Made by a program: the position numbers and the translations under genes. From positions 1 to 13,523 of the forward strand of contig JAIORR010000309.1 of assembly GCA_021108055.1 (NCBI GenBank): a stretch of DNA of 13,523 nt, written 5' to 3'. This DNA is from Candidatus Cloacimonadota bacterium. GTDB lineage: Bacteria; Cloacimonadota; Cloacimonadia; Cloacimonadales; TCS61. Positions 6,938 through 13,523 of the stretch are shown here, piece by piece. The notes under the pieces are model-generated. The model saw nothing but the letters and a program-made list of their open reading frames with translations. It was not told the origin of the DNA and made no database searches. Numbering within the stretch: position 1 is the first letter of the stretch; each line of letters opens with the position of its first letter.

Positions 6938-8833
6938 ATGAAAAAATTAATCATGGTTTCATTTGTACTGCTACTTGCCTGCCAACTGATTTCTCAAACA
7001 AAGCTGGACAGCTTGAAGATCAGGTTGAAGCAAGTATCCAATAGGGAAAAGATAGAAATTTTAGATCAACTTCAGGAAGCCTATTGGGACATCTATCCGA
7101 AAGCCAGCATTGAATATGGAAAAAAAGCTCATAAGTTGTCACGCAAAATAAAAGATAAACAACGTGAATGCATAGAACTCGATAACATCGCAACTGGCTA
7201 CACTCTTATTGACAATCATTATAAAGCACTGAAGAATCTTCTGTTAAGTCTGGAACTGGCAAAAAAGATCAATAATGACTTTTTTATAAGTGATAGATTG
7301 AACAAAATCTCAAGAACCTACCTGATACTTAAGGAAGATATAAAAGCTTTTGAATTTTCCTTGAAAGCACTTAAGATCAGCAATTCATCAAAGAATATCA
7401 CGGGAAAAGCTGTCAGCTATTTCAACATGGGAGATATTTATTTTTCTCTCGGAGATATAGAAAACGCTATCAGTCGGCTTGAATTAGCCACAATATCGTT
7501 CGAGGAATCTGGTGATTTACTTTCGGCAGGACTTGCTCAGCAAAAAATCGGAGAAATTCTATATTCTCAGCAGGAGTATCCTGAAGCAATAAGGTTTTTT
7601 ACAGATGCCGGCAACAACTTTCTAGCAATAAATGATAAAAATAAACTTTTGGGAACATATAACGCAATCGGAAAAATCTGTCAGACAATAGAAGATGATG
7701 CAAAGGCTTATGAATTTTTCATGAAATATTCTCAACTTGAAGAAACACTGAAAAAAGAAGAAGAAGAAAGTAAAAATCTATTCCTCTATGAATATTATAA
7801 TATCACCGGAGATGATGAACAGGCTTTGAAATATTATAAAATGTATTCCCAGCAGTTAGATTCTCTGCTGGTAAAAAAAAGCAAACAAAAAATTGAGGAC
7901 ATCCATGAAAAATTTGAGATCGAAAAGCAGACATTTAAAGAAGATAAAATAATAGACATAGAAAAAATTGAAAAGAAAAGTGATATTGCATTGAAAAAAG
8001 TGAAAGCCGAAACTATTGAAAAGGAAAAGGAGATAGAAACTTTAAAAAAGGACAAAGCTATCACTGAATTACTTACTCAGATCGAAAAAAAACAAAAAGA
8101 AGAGAGAATAAAAGATCTGGTTCATGAACAAGAGATCAGCGATCTAAAATTATCCAAACAACAGAGGTTACGAAACTATCTTATCATCACTTCTTTCCTG
8201 GTCTCTATTTTAACGATCCTTATATATAGCCGTTATCGACTGAATAAAAAGATCAATATAAAACAACAGAAAACCAATGAATATATATTGGAAATTTCAC
8301 AAGAATTGATGGAAGCACATAAAGATATGGAAAAGCTGGCAAGAACAGATCCGTTAACCAAACTCTCTAATAGACGGGATATGATGGAAAAGATCGAATA
8401 TGAAAAAAAACGTTTCGAGAGAAGTGGAAAACCGTTCACGCTGGTTATGGGAGATATCGATAATTTCAAATCTATTAATGATAAGTTCGGTCATGATGCC
8501 GGTGATTATGTCCTTGTTCTACTTTCAGAAGCTTTTCTTTCTTCCATAAGAAAGCAGGATGTCTGTGCACGCTGGGGTGGCGAAGAATTTATGCTTCTGC
8601 TTCCGGAAACAGATATCAAAGGTGGTGAAATTATCTCCGAAAAGATCAGAGAAAAAATATCCTCTCTATCTTATGATTATCACGGAACAAATATTCACAC
8701 TACAATAACATTCGGAGTACTGGTTTATGATAAGCCCTATAATTTAGATAAATTTATTTCCAAAGCAGATAAAGCACTCTATGCGGGAAAGAAAAGCGGG
8801 AAAAATAAAGTTGTATGCGGAAATATGAAATGA
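6938..8833 (+). CDS. Periplasmic TPR sensor with coiled coil, membrane helix and GGDEF diguanylate cyclase
   Basis: Starting at the ATG at 6938 gives 631 residues. A signal peptide (about 1-18, with LLAC at 13-16 as a possible lipobox) is followed by repeated helical hairpins typical of tetratricopeptides (about 30-305). A long charged coiled coil (about 312-408), one membrane helix (about 413-434) and a GGDEF domain (about 470-627) complete it. The active site is GGEEF at 547-551. RKQD at 538-541, five residues upstream, is the product-inhibition I-site, so an active, feedback-inhibited c-di-GMP synthase is expected. A frame open from TTG at 6899 would overlap the previous gene, but its extra 13 residues would break the signal peptide. 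The ribosome site is weak (AAAGAG). Neighbour spacing suggests it is in the same transcript as the membrane cassette. Confidence 0.93.
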   Translation: MKKLIMVSFVLLLACQLISQTKLDSLKIRLKQVSNREKIEILDQLQEAYWDIYPKASIEYGKKAHKLSRKIKDKQRECIELDNIATGYTLIDNHYKALKNLLLSLELAKKINNDFFISDRLNKISRTYLILKEDIKAFEFSLKALKISNSSKNITGKAVSYFNMGDIYFSLGDIENAISRLELATISFEESGDLLSAGLAQQKIGEILYSQQEYPEAIRFFTDAGNNFLAINDKNKLLGTYNAIGKICQTIEDDAKAYEFFMKYSQLEETLKKEEEESKNLFLYEYYNITGDDEQALKYYKMYSQQLDSLLVKKSKQKIEDIHEKFEIEKQTFKEDKIIDIEKIEKKSDIALKKVKAETIEKEKEIETLKKDKAITELLTQIEKKQKEERIKDLVHEQEISDLKLSKQQRLRNYLIITSFLVSILTILIYSRYRLNKKINIKQQKTNEYILEISQELMEAHKDMEKLARTDPLTKLSNRRDMMEKIEYEKKRFERSGKPFTLVMGDIDNFKSINDKFGHDAGDYVLVLLSEAFLSSIRKQDVCARWGGEEFMLLLPETDIKGGEIISEKIREKISSLSYDYHGTNIHTTITFGVLVYDKPYNLDKFISKADKALYAGKKSGKNKVVCGNMK

Positions 8834-8855
8834 TCTTTATTTTTATGAGATTTAT

Positions 8856-9608
8856 ATGAAAGTTTTAAGTATTGCCGGTTATCATCATTCGGGTAAAACC
8901 ACAACGACCGTAGAGCTGATAAAAGAATTGAAAAGGCGCGGTTATAAAGTAGTTTCCATCAAAGACATTCATTCAGAGAAATTTACCATGGAGAAGCAGG
9001 AAACCAATTCATGGAAACACTGGGAAGCAAGTGGTGACGTTGTGTTTGCCAGAGGATTGAACGAAACCTACCAGATATGGCATCATAGTTTATCATTAAA
9101 TGAAATGCTGGAACACCTCTCTGCTGATTATGTTGTTATAGAAGGAATGAAAGAAGCTTCTCTTCCACGCATTATTTGTGCAGAAAACAAAGATCAGCTC
9201 AAAGAACTGATCGACGGATCTGTTTTTGCAATATCCGGTAAATTTGCAGATACGCACACAAAGTATCAAAACCTGCCTGTTTTAAGATCTGTAACCGAAA
9301 TAAAAGAACTCGCTGATCTCGTTGAACAGAAAGTCTTTGAAGTTCTTCCTCTTCCCAAAATGGAATGTTGTGGTGAGTGCGGATTAAGTTGTAAAGAAAT
9401 GGTTACCGAGATACTTGCAGGAAGAAGATCACGAAATGATTGCAAAACAGATAGAAACCTCGATATTCAAGTGAAATTTGACGGGAAAAAATTCAATATT
9501 GTTCCCTTTGTTCAAAGAACATTCAAAGACCTTATCACAGCATATCTGCAAAATCTGAAGGGCTATGAAAAAGGAAAAAAGATAGAGATCACTATCGAAG
9601 AAAAATGA
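8856..9608 (+). CDS. mobB: MobB-like GTPase fused to a 4Fe-4S-type cysteine domain
   Basis: The protein has 250 residues. The first 160 are a MobB-type P-loop domain: GYHHSGKTT at 8-16 (Walker A), a SIKDIHSEKFTME segment at about 34-46, HWEASGDVVFAR at about 55-66, and the Walker-B-like DYVVIEG at 91-97. MobB proteins bind GTP and help attach the nucleotide to molybdopterin. After this come C171, C172, C175, C179 and C196 (CxxCxxxC, then 16 residues, then C), close to the spacing of the ArsC-like Fe-S domain (PF04060), so a 4Fe-4S cluster is likely. A tail with FVQRTFKDLITAYLQNLKGY follows. Similar fusions are known to me from archaea and anaerobes. The gap before this gene is 22 bases. Whether it serves molybdenum, tungsten or another cofactor is not shown. 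Confidence 0.88.
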   Translation: MKVLSIAGYHHSGKTTTTVELIKELKRRGYKVVSIKDIHSEKFTMEKQETNSWKHWEASGDVVFARGLNETYQIWHHSLSLNEMLEHLSADYVVIEGMKEASLPRIICAENKDQLKELIDGSVFAISGKFADTHTKYQNLPVLRSVTEIKELADLVEQKVFEVLPLPKMECCGECGLSCKEMVTEILAGRRSRNDCKTDRNLDIQVKFDGKKFNIVPFVQRTFKDLITAYLQNLKGYEKGKKIEITIEEK

Positions 9609-10204
9609 AACCTGATATCATCATAAATAAAGAAAAGAAGCACATCATAAAGATATGCAGATCACCAAAGATGTTTAAGAAAGAACTGTATATTTATCAG
9701 AAAAAACTTCCCTTTACTCCCAGATTGTTAGACCATGATGGTAAAAATACTTTAATGCTGGAATATATCGATGGCATCCCGATCGGTGAACTTATGCAGC
9801 CGGATTTTTCTAAGATCGCAGAAATGTATGTTATTCTGCATTCGCTGGAATTAAAGAAAGGCAAATGTATCTGCCATTATGATAATAATCCGAAGAATTA
9901 TATTTTTTCAGATCAAAAGTATTATATGATAGATTTCAGTGATTGGAAGTATGCTCCTCCGGAAACAGACCTAATCCATTTTCTCTTGTTCTGGGCATCG
10001 ATCTATGATAAAGTAAAATTTGAAAAAGCTTTCAGGAAATTTATCGATTCCTACACAAAAAAGGGTACAATAAATCCTGTGGAATGGGAATTTTTTATTC
10101 CGGAAGTAATCAAAAGATTTGATAATCGCCGTAAAAAATTTGAAAAGACCGAGAAAAATCCCGATATATTAATAAACAGAGAAACTTTAAAAAACATCTA
10201 CTGA
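9605..10204 (+). CDS. Small protein-kinase-fold phosphotransferase (Bud32/APH-like)
   Basis: The protein has 199 residues with a compact kinase fold. K16 (HIIKI) and E27 (KKELYIY) fit the N-lobe lysine and C-helix glutamate. LEYIDG at 52-57 fits the hinge. HYDNNPKN at 91-98 is the catalytic loop (D93, N98), and MIDFSDW at 108-114 carries the metal-binding D110. The start leaves no room for a full glycine-rich loop, as in some Bud32/RIO/APH-like small kinases. The substrate could be a protein or a small molecule and cannot be read from the sequence. The ATG overlaps the mobB stop in ATGA, so the two are coupled and may act together. A basic tail rich in Lys and Glu follows residue 165. It ends one base before the convergent lipoprotein gene. 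Confidence 0.82.
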   Translation: MKPDIIINKEKKHIIKICRSPKMFKKELYIYQKKLPFTPRLLDHDGKNTLMLEYIDGIPIGELMQPDFSKIAEMYVILHSLELKKGKCICHYDNNPKNYIFSDQKYYMIDFSDWKYAPPETDLIHFLLFWASIYDKVKFEKAFRKFIDSYTKKGTINPVEWEFFIPEVIKRFDNRRKKFEKTEKNPDILINRETLKNIY

Positions 10205-10205
10205 A

Positions 10206-10757
10206 CTAAAAAACATACATTGTTGTTTCACCGACAGTAAATTCAATTAATTCTTCCGGATATTGTAGTTCATAAACATCTTCTATCCTGATATAATAAG
10301 TTCCGGGAAGAACTGGAATAGTATCAATCTCATCCGGAGGTAAATAACCTTCATAAAGATCATCACTCCATTCATCGCTACTAACTTCTCTCAATTGTAC
10401 TTTATCTATTATCGTTCCATGCAGAACGTTACGAATTTCCAGCCCTGCTCTGTCAAAGATCACATGATACACTTTATCTTTGTTCGGTTTCATTGTAACA
10501 ATAAATTTCTTATGAGAACGATAAAAAGACTCAACATATTCCACCGGAACTTCTACTGTCTCACCAAAAAGAATGTAAGAATTCAGATAGTAAGTATTTA
10601 TAACAGGTTCACCATCATTTAACATCCTATGGGCAAAATGGTCAACTTTCACCGTGATTACATGTCCCGTATCATTGTAGATCTTCAATTCAGATTCTTT
10701 TGCACAACTGGCAAAAAAGAGTGAAAAAAATATCATAATGTACAAAATATGTTTCAT
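10206..10757 (-). CDS. Lipoprotein of unknown function, beta-rich
   Basis: This 183-residue protein has a type II signal peptide: hydrophobic residues 3-15, then FASC with the acylated cysteine at C18. The remainder alternates hydrophobic and polar residues as in beta sheets. It includes ESELKIYNDTGHVITVKV at about 21-38, which looks like an IgG-like or DUF4397-type opening (a strand followed by a polar loop). An acidic, proline-containing segment at about 128-146 and a final GTYYIRIEDVYEL-like strand pair follow. I do not recognise a family with confidence. GAGG precedes the ATG by about seven bases on the minus strand. The gene transcribes divergently from the antiporter, with 125 bases between them, and runs tail-to-tail with the kinase gene. 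Confidence 0.75.
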   Translation of the reverse strand: MKHILYIMIFFSLFFASCAKESELKIYNDTGHVITVKVDHFAHRMLNDGEPVINTYYLNSYILFGETVEVPVEYVESFYRSHKKFIVTMKPNKDKVYHVIFDRAGLEIRNVLHGTIIDKVQLREVSSDEWSDDLYEGYLPPDEIDTIPVLPGTYYIRIEDVYELQYPEELIEFTVGETTMYVF

Positions 10758-10882
10758 AATATCCTCTTTTGGATCTTACGCTTGTGTCGATCAGAGAAAT
10801 TTGATCTTTTTTGTAAAGGCTAAAAGTTCCACTTGACATTTATGACTGCAAAAAAGAAAGAAAAACAAGTATAGGAAAAAAT
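10758..10882. promoter_or_regulatory. Divergent intergenic region between lipoprotein and antiporter genes
   Basis: These 125 bases must hold promoters for both directions. GATCA (10790-10794) and TGATC repeated about eight bases later form a small dyad with TTTTTT behind it. TTGACA at 10833-10838 looks like a -35 box on the plus strand, but the A-rich stretch after it offers no matching -10. The actual start points cannot be fixed by eye. Confidence 0.35.
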
Positions 10883-12118
10883 ATGATAGATATTGTAAAT
10901 ATTATACGGGAATATTTCGCACACCATATTATTTTTAGTGTCGGTCTGCTTTTAATTGCGGGATATGCATTTGGTCAGCTTTCGGAAAAGATAAAACTGC
11001 CGGCAATAACAGGTTACATATTTGCAGGTGTGCTGGTTGGAAGTTCGGGACTCAAACTTATCCGTCATGAAAATATGGAAATGCTATATGTGCTTTCCGA
11101 AGTAACTTTATCTTTCATAGCTGTCATTATCGGTGGAGAATTTTCATTTTATAAATTGAAGCTTTACGGGAAAAAGATCGTGTTTCTTACGCTTGCACAG
11201 ATGTTCTTAACATTCGGATTGGTTTCCGTTGGATTGATACTTTTTAGTTTTCCCGTTTATATAGCATTCCTGCTTGGAGCAATATCGGCAGCCACGGCTC
11301 CCGCCGCAACCGTCGTTATCGTAGAAAAACTTAAAGCCAGGGGAAAGTTCGTCGATTATCTTTATGGAATAGTAGCCCTGGATGATGCAGGAACGGTGAT
11401 CCTGTTCTCTATTGCATTTGCATTATCCACTTCGATCATCGGGAAAACCGAGTTAAACCTTTCTTACTCACTTTTCCACGCTTTCAAAGAAATTTTTTAT
11501 TCCATTATTATTGGTGCTATTGGTGGGATAGCAATTCATTTTATAACGTTCAAGAAGAAAAATCTGAATGAAATAAAGATAATATCGCTCGGTTTTATTT
11601 TCATCACAACTTCCATATCTATCAGTTTGCATCTATCTCCGCTCATTTCCAATATGGTTTTGGGTATGCTGCTTATTAATCTCAGTAAAAAAAACGTAAG
11701 AATACTTTTTTCTCTGGAACCTTTAACACCGCCTTTGTATGCTGTTTTTTTTGCTATTGCAGGAACAGAATTGAACCTTCAGGTATTCAAAGACGGAAGC
11801 ATTCTTATTGCAGGTTTCTTATTCATCATTTTAAGGAGTTTCGGAAAATATTTTGGAATATATTTCTCTGCAATGGCAATGAATATCAACAAAAACATAA
11901 GAAACTATCTCGGTTTAAGTTTACTTCCACAGGCAGGAGTTGCCATTGGTCTGGTTCTCTTTGTTCAAGCTTCTCCTGTAGTGGCAGCATCATCTATAGA
12001 AATTCAGAATGAAATAGGGAAAATGATTAATATCGTTTTAATGTCGGTTTTTATTAATGAGATCGTTGGACCGCCACTTTCTAAGATAGCAATTCTTAAG
12101 AATCTGAAAAGGAGATGA
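10883..12118 (+). CDS. CPA2-family cation/proton antiporter
   Basis: This 411-residue integral membrane protein has about 12 hydrophobic helices. It resembles the Na+(K+)/H+ exchanger domain of CPA2 (KefB/NapA-like) transporters without a cytosolic Rck/TrkA tail. TAPAAT at 138-143 is the unwound-helix motif. ALDDAG at 165-170 carries the paired aspartates D167 and D168, which mark the electrogenic, ion-binding form. The N-terminal helix has the usual GYIFAGVLVGSSGL pattern at 44-57. It probably exchanges protons for Na+ or K+ at the inner membrane; cation specificity cannot be read. A regulatory EIIA-type protein follows it with a two-base gap, which suggests controlled transport. The ribosome binding site is weak (TAGGAAAAAAT). 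Confidence 0.93.
   Translation: MIDIVNIIREYFAHHIIFSVGLLLIAGYAFGQLSEKIKLPAITGYIFAGVLVGSSGLKLIRHENMEMLYVLSEVTLSFIAVIIGGEFSFYKLKLYGKKIVFLTLAQMFLTFGLVSVGLILFSFPVYIAFLLGAISAATAPAATVVIVEKLKARGKFVDYLYGIVALDDAGTVILFSIAFALSTSIIGKTELNLSYSLFHAFKEIFYSIIIGAIGGIAIHFITFKKKNLNEIKIISLGFIFITTSISISLHLSPLISNMVLGMLLINLSKKNVRILFSLEPLTPPLYAVFFAIAGTELNLQVFKDGSILIAGFLFIILRSFGKYFGIYFSAMAMNINKNIRNYLGLSLLPQAGVAIGLVLFVQASPVVAASSIEIQNEIGKMINIVLMSVFINEIVGPPLSKIAILKNLKRR
12109..12114 (+). promoter_or_regulatory. Ribosome binding site that decides the EIIA start
   Basis: AAGGAG at 12109-12114 lies directly against an in-frame ATG at 12115, too close to serve it. It sits six bases before the second in-frame ATG at 12121, the normal distance. 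The site lies inside the last codons of the antiporter gene, tying the two genes together. Confidence 0.75.
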
Positions 12119-12120
12119 TC

Positions 12121-12933
12121 ATGAATATTTCCGAAATATTAAGGCTGGAATGCTGCGAAATAGATTTTTATGCAAAAAATAAAAATGATGTATTGAAAAA
12201 ATTAGCAGAACTTCTTAGAAGAAGCAGGGAATTCAGGAACATCGATCAGGGAAAGATCTATCAAGCCCTGAGGGAACGTGAAGATATGGGAAGTACTGGT
12301 TTCAGCAAAGGCATCGCTATTCCCCACTGCCAGCTCGATGGTCTCGATAAATTCGTAATTGGTATTGCCATAAGCAGGAAAGGCATAAATTATGATTCGA
12401 TGGATAAGAAAAAATCTAAGATATTCATTACAATCATTGGTCCGAAAGGTGATAGAAAAGAACATTTAAAATTACTGGCGCAGGTTTCTCATGTTCTAAA
12501 GGAACCTGGCGTTACGGATAATTTATTGAACGCTCCCACCAAGATTGGACTTTATGAAGAGTTCCTCCGAAATGTTGATTCCGATATTTCTATGATCTCC
12601 AAAAAGGGTAGAGATAAATTGATGATCTTGATTGCAAAAGAAGAAAAGATCATGCAGGATATTACTGAAGTTTTTATCGAATACGGGATCAATGAATCTA
12701 CTATTATAGAAACTCAACAGATGGAAAACCTGCTCTCAAATGTTCCTCTATTTATGGGATTCTTTGATTTTACAAGCAGCACAAATCCTTTCAGTAAAAT
12801 AATATTGGCAAAAATTTCCAAAGATCATATTAATGCTATCATCAAAGCTCTGGAAGATATCTTCGGTGACCTCGATTCATATTCAGGCTTGAGCATTATG
12901 GTTATCGATCTATTTTTTACAAAGGGAATATAA
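12121..12933 (+). CDS. PTS EIIA-type (PtsN-like) protein with a C-terminal PII-like domain
   Basis: From the ATG at 12121 the protein is 270 residues. An alternative start two codons upstream (12115) overlaps the antiporter stop but has no usable ribosome site. Residues 1-150 are a fructose/nitrogen-type EIIA domain: REDMGSTGFSKGIAIPHC contains the phosphorylatable histidine at about H69, with GRKEHL-like helices after it. Residues about 160-268 form a second domain whose order looks like a PII-like or ferredoxin-like fold: KLMILIAKEEKIMQDI (about 164-179), the loop ESTIIETQQMENLL, then a late strand. This is not standard PtsN, which ends near 160. I infer that phosphorylation and ligand binding tune the neighbouring antiporter. 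EIIA assignment is firm; PII assignment is tentative. Confidence 0.87.
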   Translation: MNISEILRLECCEIDFYAKNKNDVLKKLAELLRRSREFRNIDQGKIYQALREREDMGSTGFSKGIAIPHCQLDGLDKFVIGIAISRKGINYDSMDKKKSKIFITIIGPKGDRKEHLKLLAQVSHVLKEPGVTDNLLNAPTKIGLYEEFLRNVDSDISMISKKGRDKLMILIAKEEKIMQDITEVFIEYGINESTIIETQQMENLLSNVPLFMGFFDFTSSTNPFSKIILAKISKDHINAIIKALEDIFGDLDSYSGLSIMVIDLFFTKGI

Positions 12934-12935
12934 TC

Positions 12936-12958
12936 CCTTGCGGATGGTGTCCGCAAGG
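12936..12958. terminator. Strong intrinsic terminator between convergent genes
   Basis: CCTTGCGGA (12936-12944) and TCCGCAAGG (12950-12958) form a perfect nine-base-pair, GC-rich stem with a TGGTG loop. The stem starts two bases after the EIIA stop codon. TAATTTTAT follows on the plus strand, a modest T-tract. It sits between the antiporter operon and the convergent lipoprotein gene and could also act on the minus strand. Confidence 0.8.
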
Positions 12959-12999
12959 TAATTTTATCCTAAACTTTCTTATAGACTGTAACTACTTTT

Positions 13000-13440
13000 C
13001 TATTTCAACGGTACAAGATTAGCATGAGAAAACCATTTCCAGCCATCGGCTGTTTTACTGAATACCGAAAGCCGGGCTGCATGCTTTGTTATCGTGTTTT
13101 CATCGATTGTTTCTGTTACATTAACAAAATATGTGACATTTATTGTATTCTCATTCTGTGTGATTTTGAAGTTATCGAGTACATATTCGCCCATATTCAG
13201 TCCTTTGATCAATTCGATTTCTTCATCCCGATTTCGAGCACCATCTTGATGAATGGATTGAAATTCCGGTGCAAGAATGCTTTCGATGTATTCCATATCT
13301 GTGGTTTTCATTGCTTCCCACACCTGCTTTACTAACTGCTCTCCATCTACTTTCTCCGATTGTACCTGACTTTTACACGACATGCTGAATAATAACATCA
13401 AGAACACACTAACGCCTGTTACAACTTTTAATCTTTTCAT
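13000..13440 (-). CDS. NTF2-like (DUF4440-type) lipoprotein
   Basis: This 146-residue protein has a signal peptide (RLKV at 3-6, hydrophobic to about 20) and a cysteine at about C22 in a weak lipobox (SMSC), so it is probably a lipoprotein. The mature part reads like a SnoaL/DUF4440 NTF2-fold: a helix VWEAMKTTDMEYIESILAPEF at about 41-61, then QSIHQDGARNRDEEIELIKG, and a curved sheet ending in GWKWFSHANL at about 132-141. This is the family pattern of a helix, an F/H-rich strand and a final WxxxxH-type strand. Such domains bind small molecules or act as secreted accessory domains; no function can be assigned. AAGGAG lies seven bases before the ATG on the minus strand. Confidence 0.8.
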   Translation of the reverse strand: MKRLKVVTGVSVFLMLLFSMSCKSQVQSEKVDGEQLVKQVWEAMKTTDMEYIESILAPEFQSIHQDGARNRDEEIELIKGLNMGEYVLDNFKITQNENTINVTYFVNVTETIDENTITKHAARLSVFSKTADGWKWFSHANLVPLK

Positions 13441-13465
13441 TTTTTTCTCCTTCTATTCTTTACCC

Positions 13466-13492
13466 CGACTCGGGTTTGAATAACTCGAGTCG
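13466..13492. repeat. Eleven-base-pair inverted repeat upstream of the NTF2-like gene
   Basis: CGACTCGGGTT (13466-13476) pairs with AACTCGAGTCG (13482-13492) through eleven pairs with one wobble, around the loop TGAAT. Its second arm is shared with the palindrome AACTCGA-G-TCGAGTT (13482-13496), so alternative folds exist. The position, 26 bases upstream of the minus-strand start codon, allows a role as leader or operator. Confidence 0.5.
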
Positions 13493-13496
13493 AGTT
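13482..13496. repeat. Fifteen-base palindrome AACTCGA-G-TCGAGTT
   Basis: Two perfect seven-base arms flank a single central G. The odd, dyad-symmetric shape fits a protein operator better than an RNA hairpin. It overlaps the larger inverted repeat at 13466-13492. Confidence 0.45.
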
Positions 13497-13504
13497 AACA
13501 CACT

Positions 13505-13523
13505 GGCAGATCAGCGATCTGCC
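13505..13523. repeat. Perfect eight-base-pair inverted repeat cut by the window edge
   Basis: GGCAGATC (13505-13512) and GATCTGCC (13516-13523) are exact inverted repeats around AGC. The bases before the left arm (CACT) suggest that the symmetry may continue past the window end, which cannot be checked here. Confidence 0.55.

Noticed and set aside
10833..10838. TTGACA as a promoter -35 box before the antiporter (and a similar one at 3546)
   Set aside because: No convincing -10 box lies 16-18 bases downstream in either case, so I list them only as hints.
13024..13335. Plus-strand frame of 103 codons with many Cys and Phe
   Set aside because: It is the reverse-strand shadow of the NTF2-like lipoprotein, which has a signal peptide, a domain match and a ribosome site.
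1..13523. Mobile elements, CRISPR array, tRNA or rRNA genes
   Set aside because: I saw no transposase, integrase, regularly spaced direct repeats, or tRNA-like or rRNA-like sequence.

Overview
The window reads as a stretch of ordinary bacterial chromosome, AT-rich and densely packed, with clear Shine-Dalgarno sequences (AAGGAG or GGAG 5-8 bases before most starts). The gene set suggests an uncultured anaerobic lineage of the FCB type, and Cloacimonadota is my best guess. It includes a DUF6754 membrane cassette, a DUF299 dikinase regulator, a MobB/Fe-S fusion, an antiporter with an EIIA partner, and several small lipoproteins. The taxonomic call is an inference from style and gene content; there is no rRNA or other marker here. 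I see no phage, insertion sequence, CRISPR array or tRNA.

Layout. Positions 53-2227 (+) hold four small genes that look independent: an exported chalcone-isomerase-like protein, a 56-residue zinc-ribbon/membrane microprotein, a PP2C-type Ser/Thr phosphatase, and a DUF212 (PAP2-related) membrane protein. Facing them on the minus strand is the DUF299 bifunctional kinase/pyrophosphorylase that regulates PEP synthase or pyruvate phosphate dikinase (2289-3125). A 506-base gene-free stretch (3126-3631) follows and is rich in inverted repeats.

Positions 3632-8833 (+) form a tight five-gene run. An FN3/DUF6754 membrane protein is followed by three further membrane proteins of unknown function, with stop/start overlaps at two of the joints. 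After a 14-base gap comes a periplasmic-TPR sensor joined to a cytoplasmic GGDEF diguanylate cyclase. The first four genes look like one uncharacterised membrane complex, and the cyclase is probably transcribed with them. Next come a MobB-like GTPase fused to a 4Fe-4S-type cysteine domain and, overlapping it by ATGA, a small protein-kinase-fold phosphotransferase (8856-10204). A minus-strand lipoprotein of unknown function converges on these, with a single base between the two genes.

Positions 10883-12933 (+) encode a CPA2-type cation/proton antiporter and an EIIA-type PTS protein that carries a second, PII-like domain. The pair suggests transport regulated by a phosphoryl or metabolite signal. 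A strong hairpin (12936-12958) ends this operon. A minus-strand NTF2-like (DUF4440-type) lipoprotein follows, and the window ends in a cluster of GC-rich palindromes that is cut off by the window edge.

The most promising undescribed items are the DUF6754 four-gene membrane cassette with its linked GGDEF sensor, the MobB/Fe-S plus kinase pair, the antiporter plus EIIA/PII pair, and the structured gene-free region at 3276-3516.
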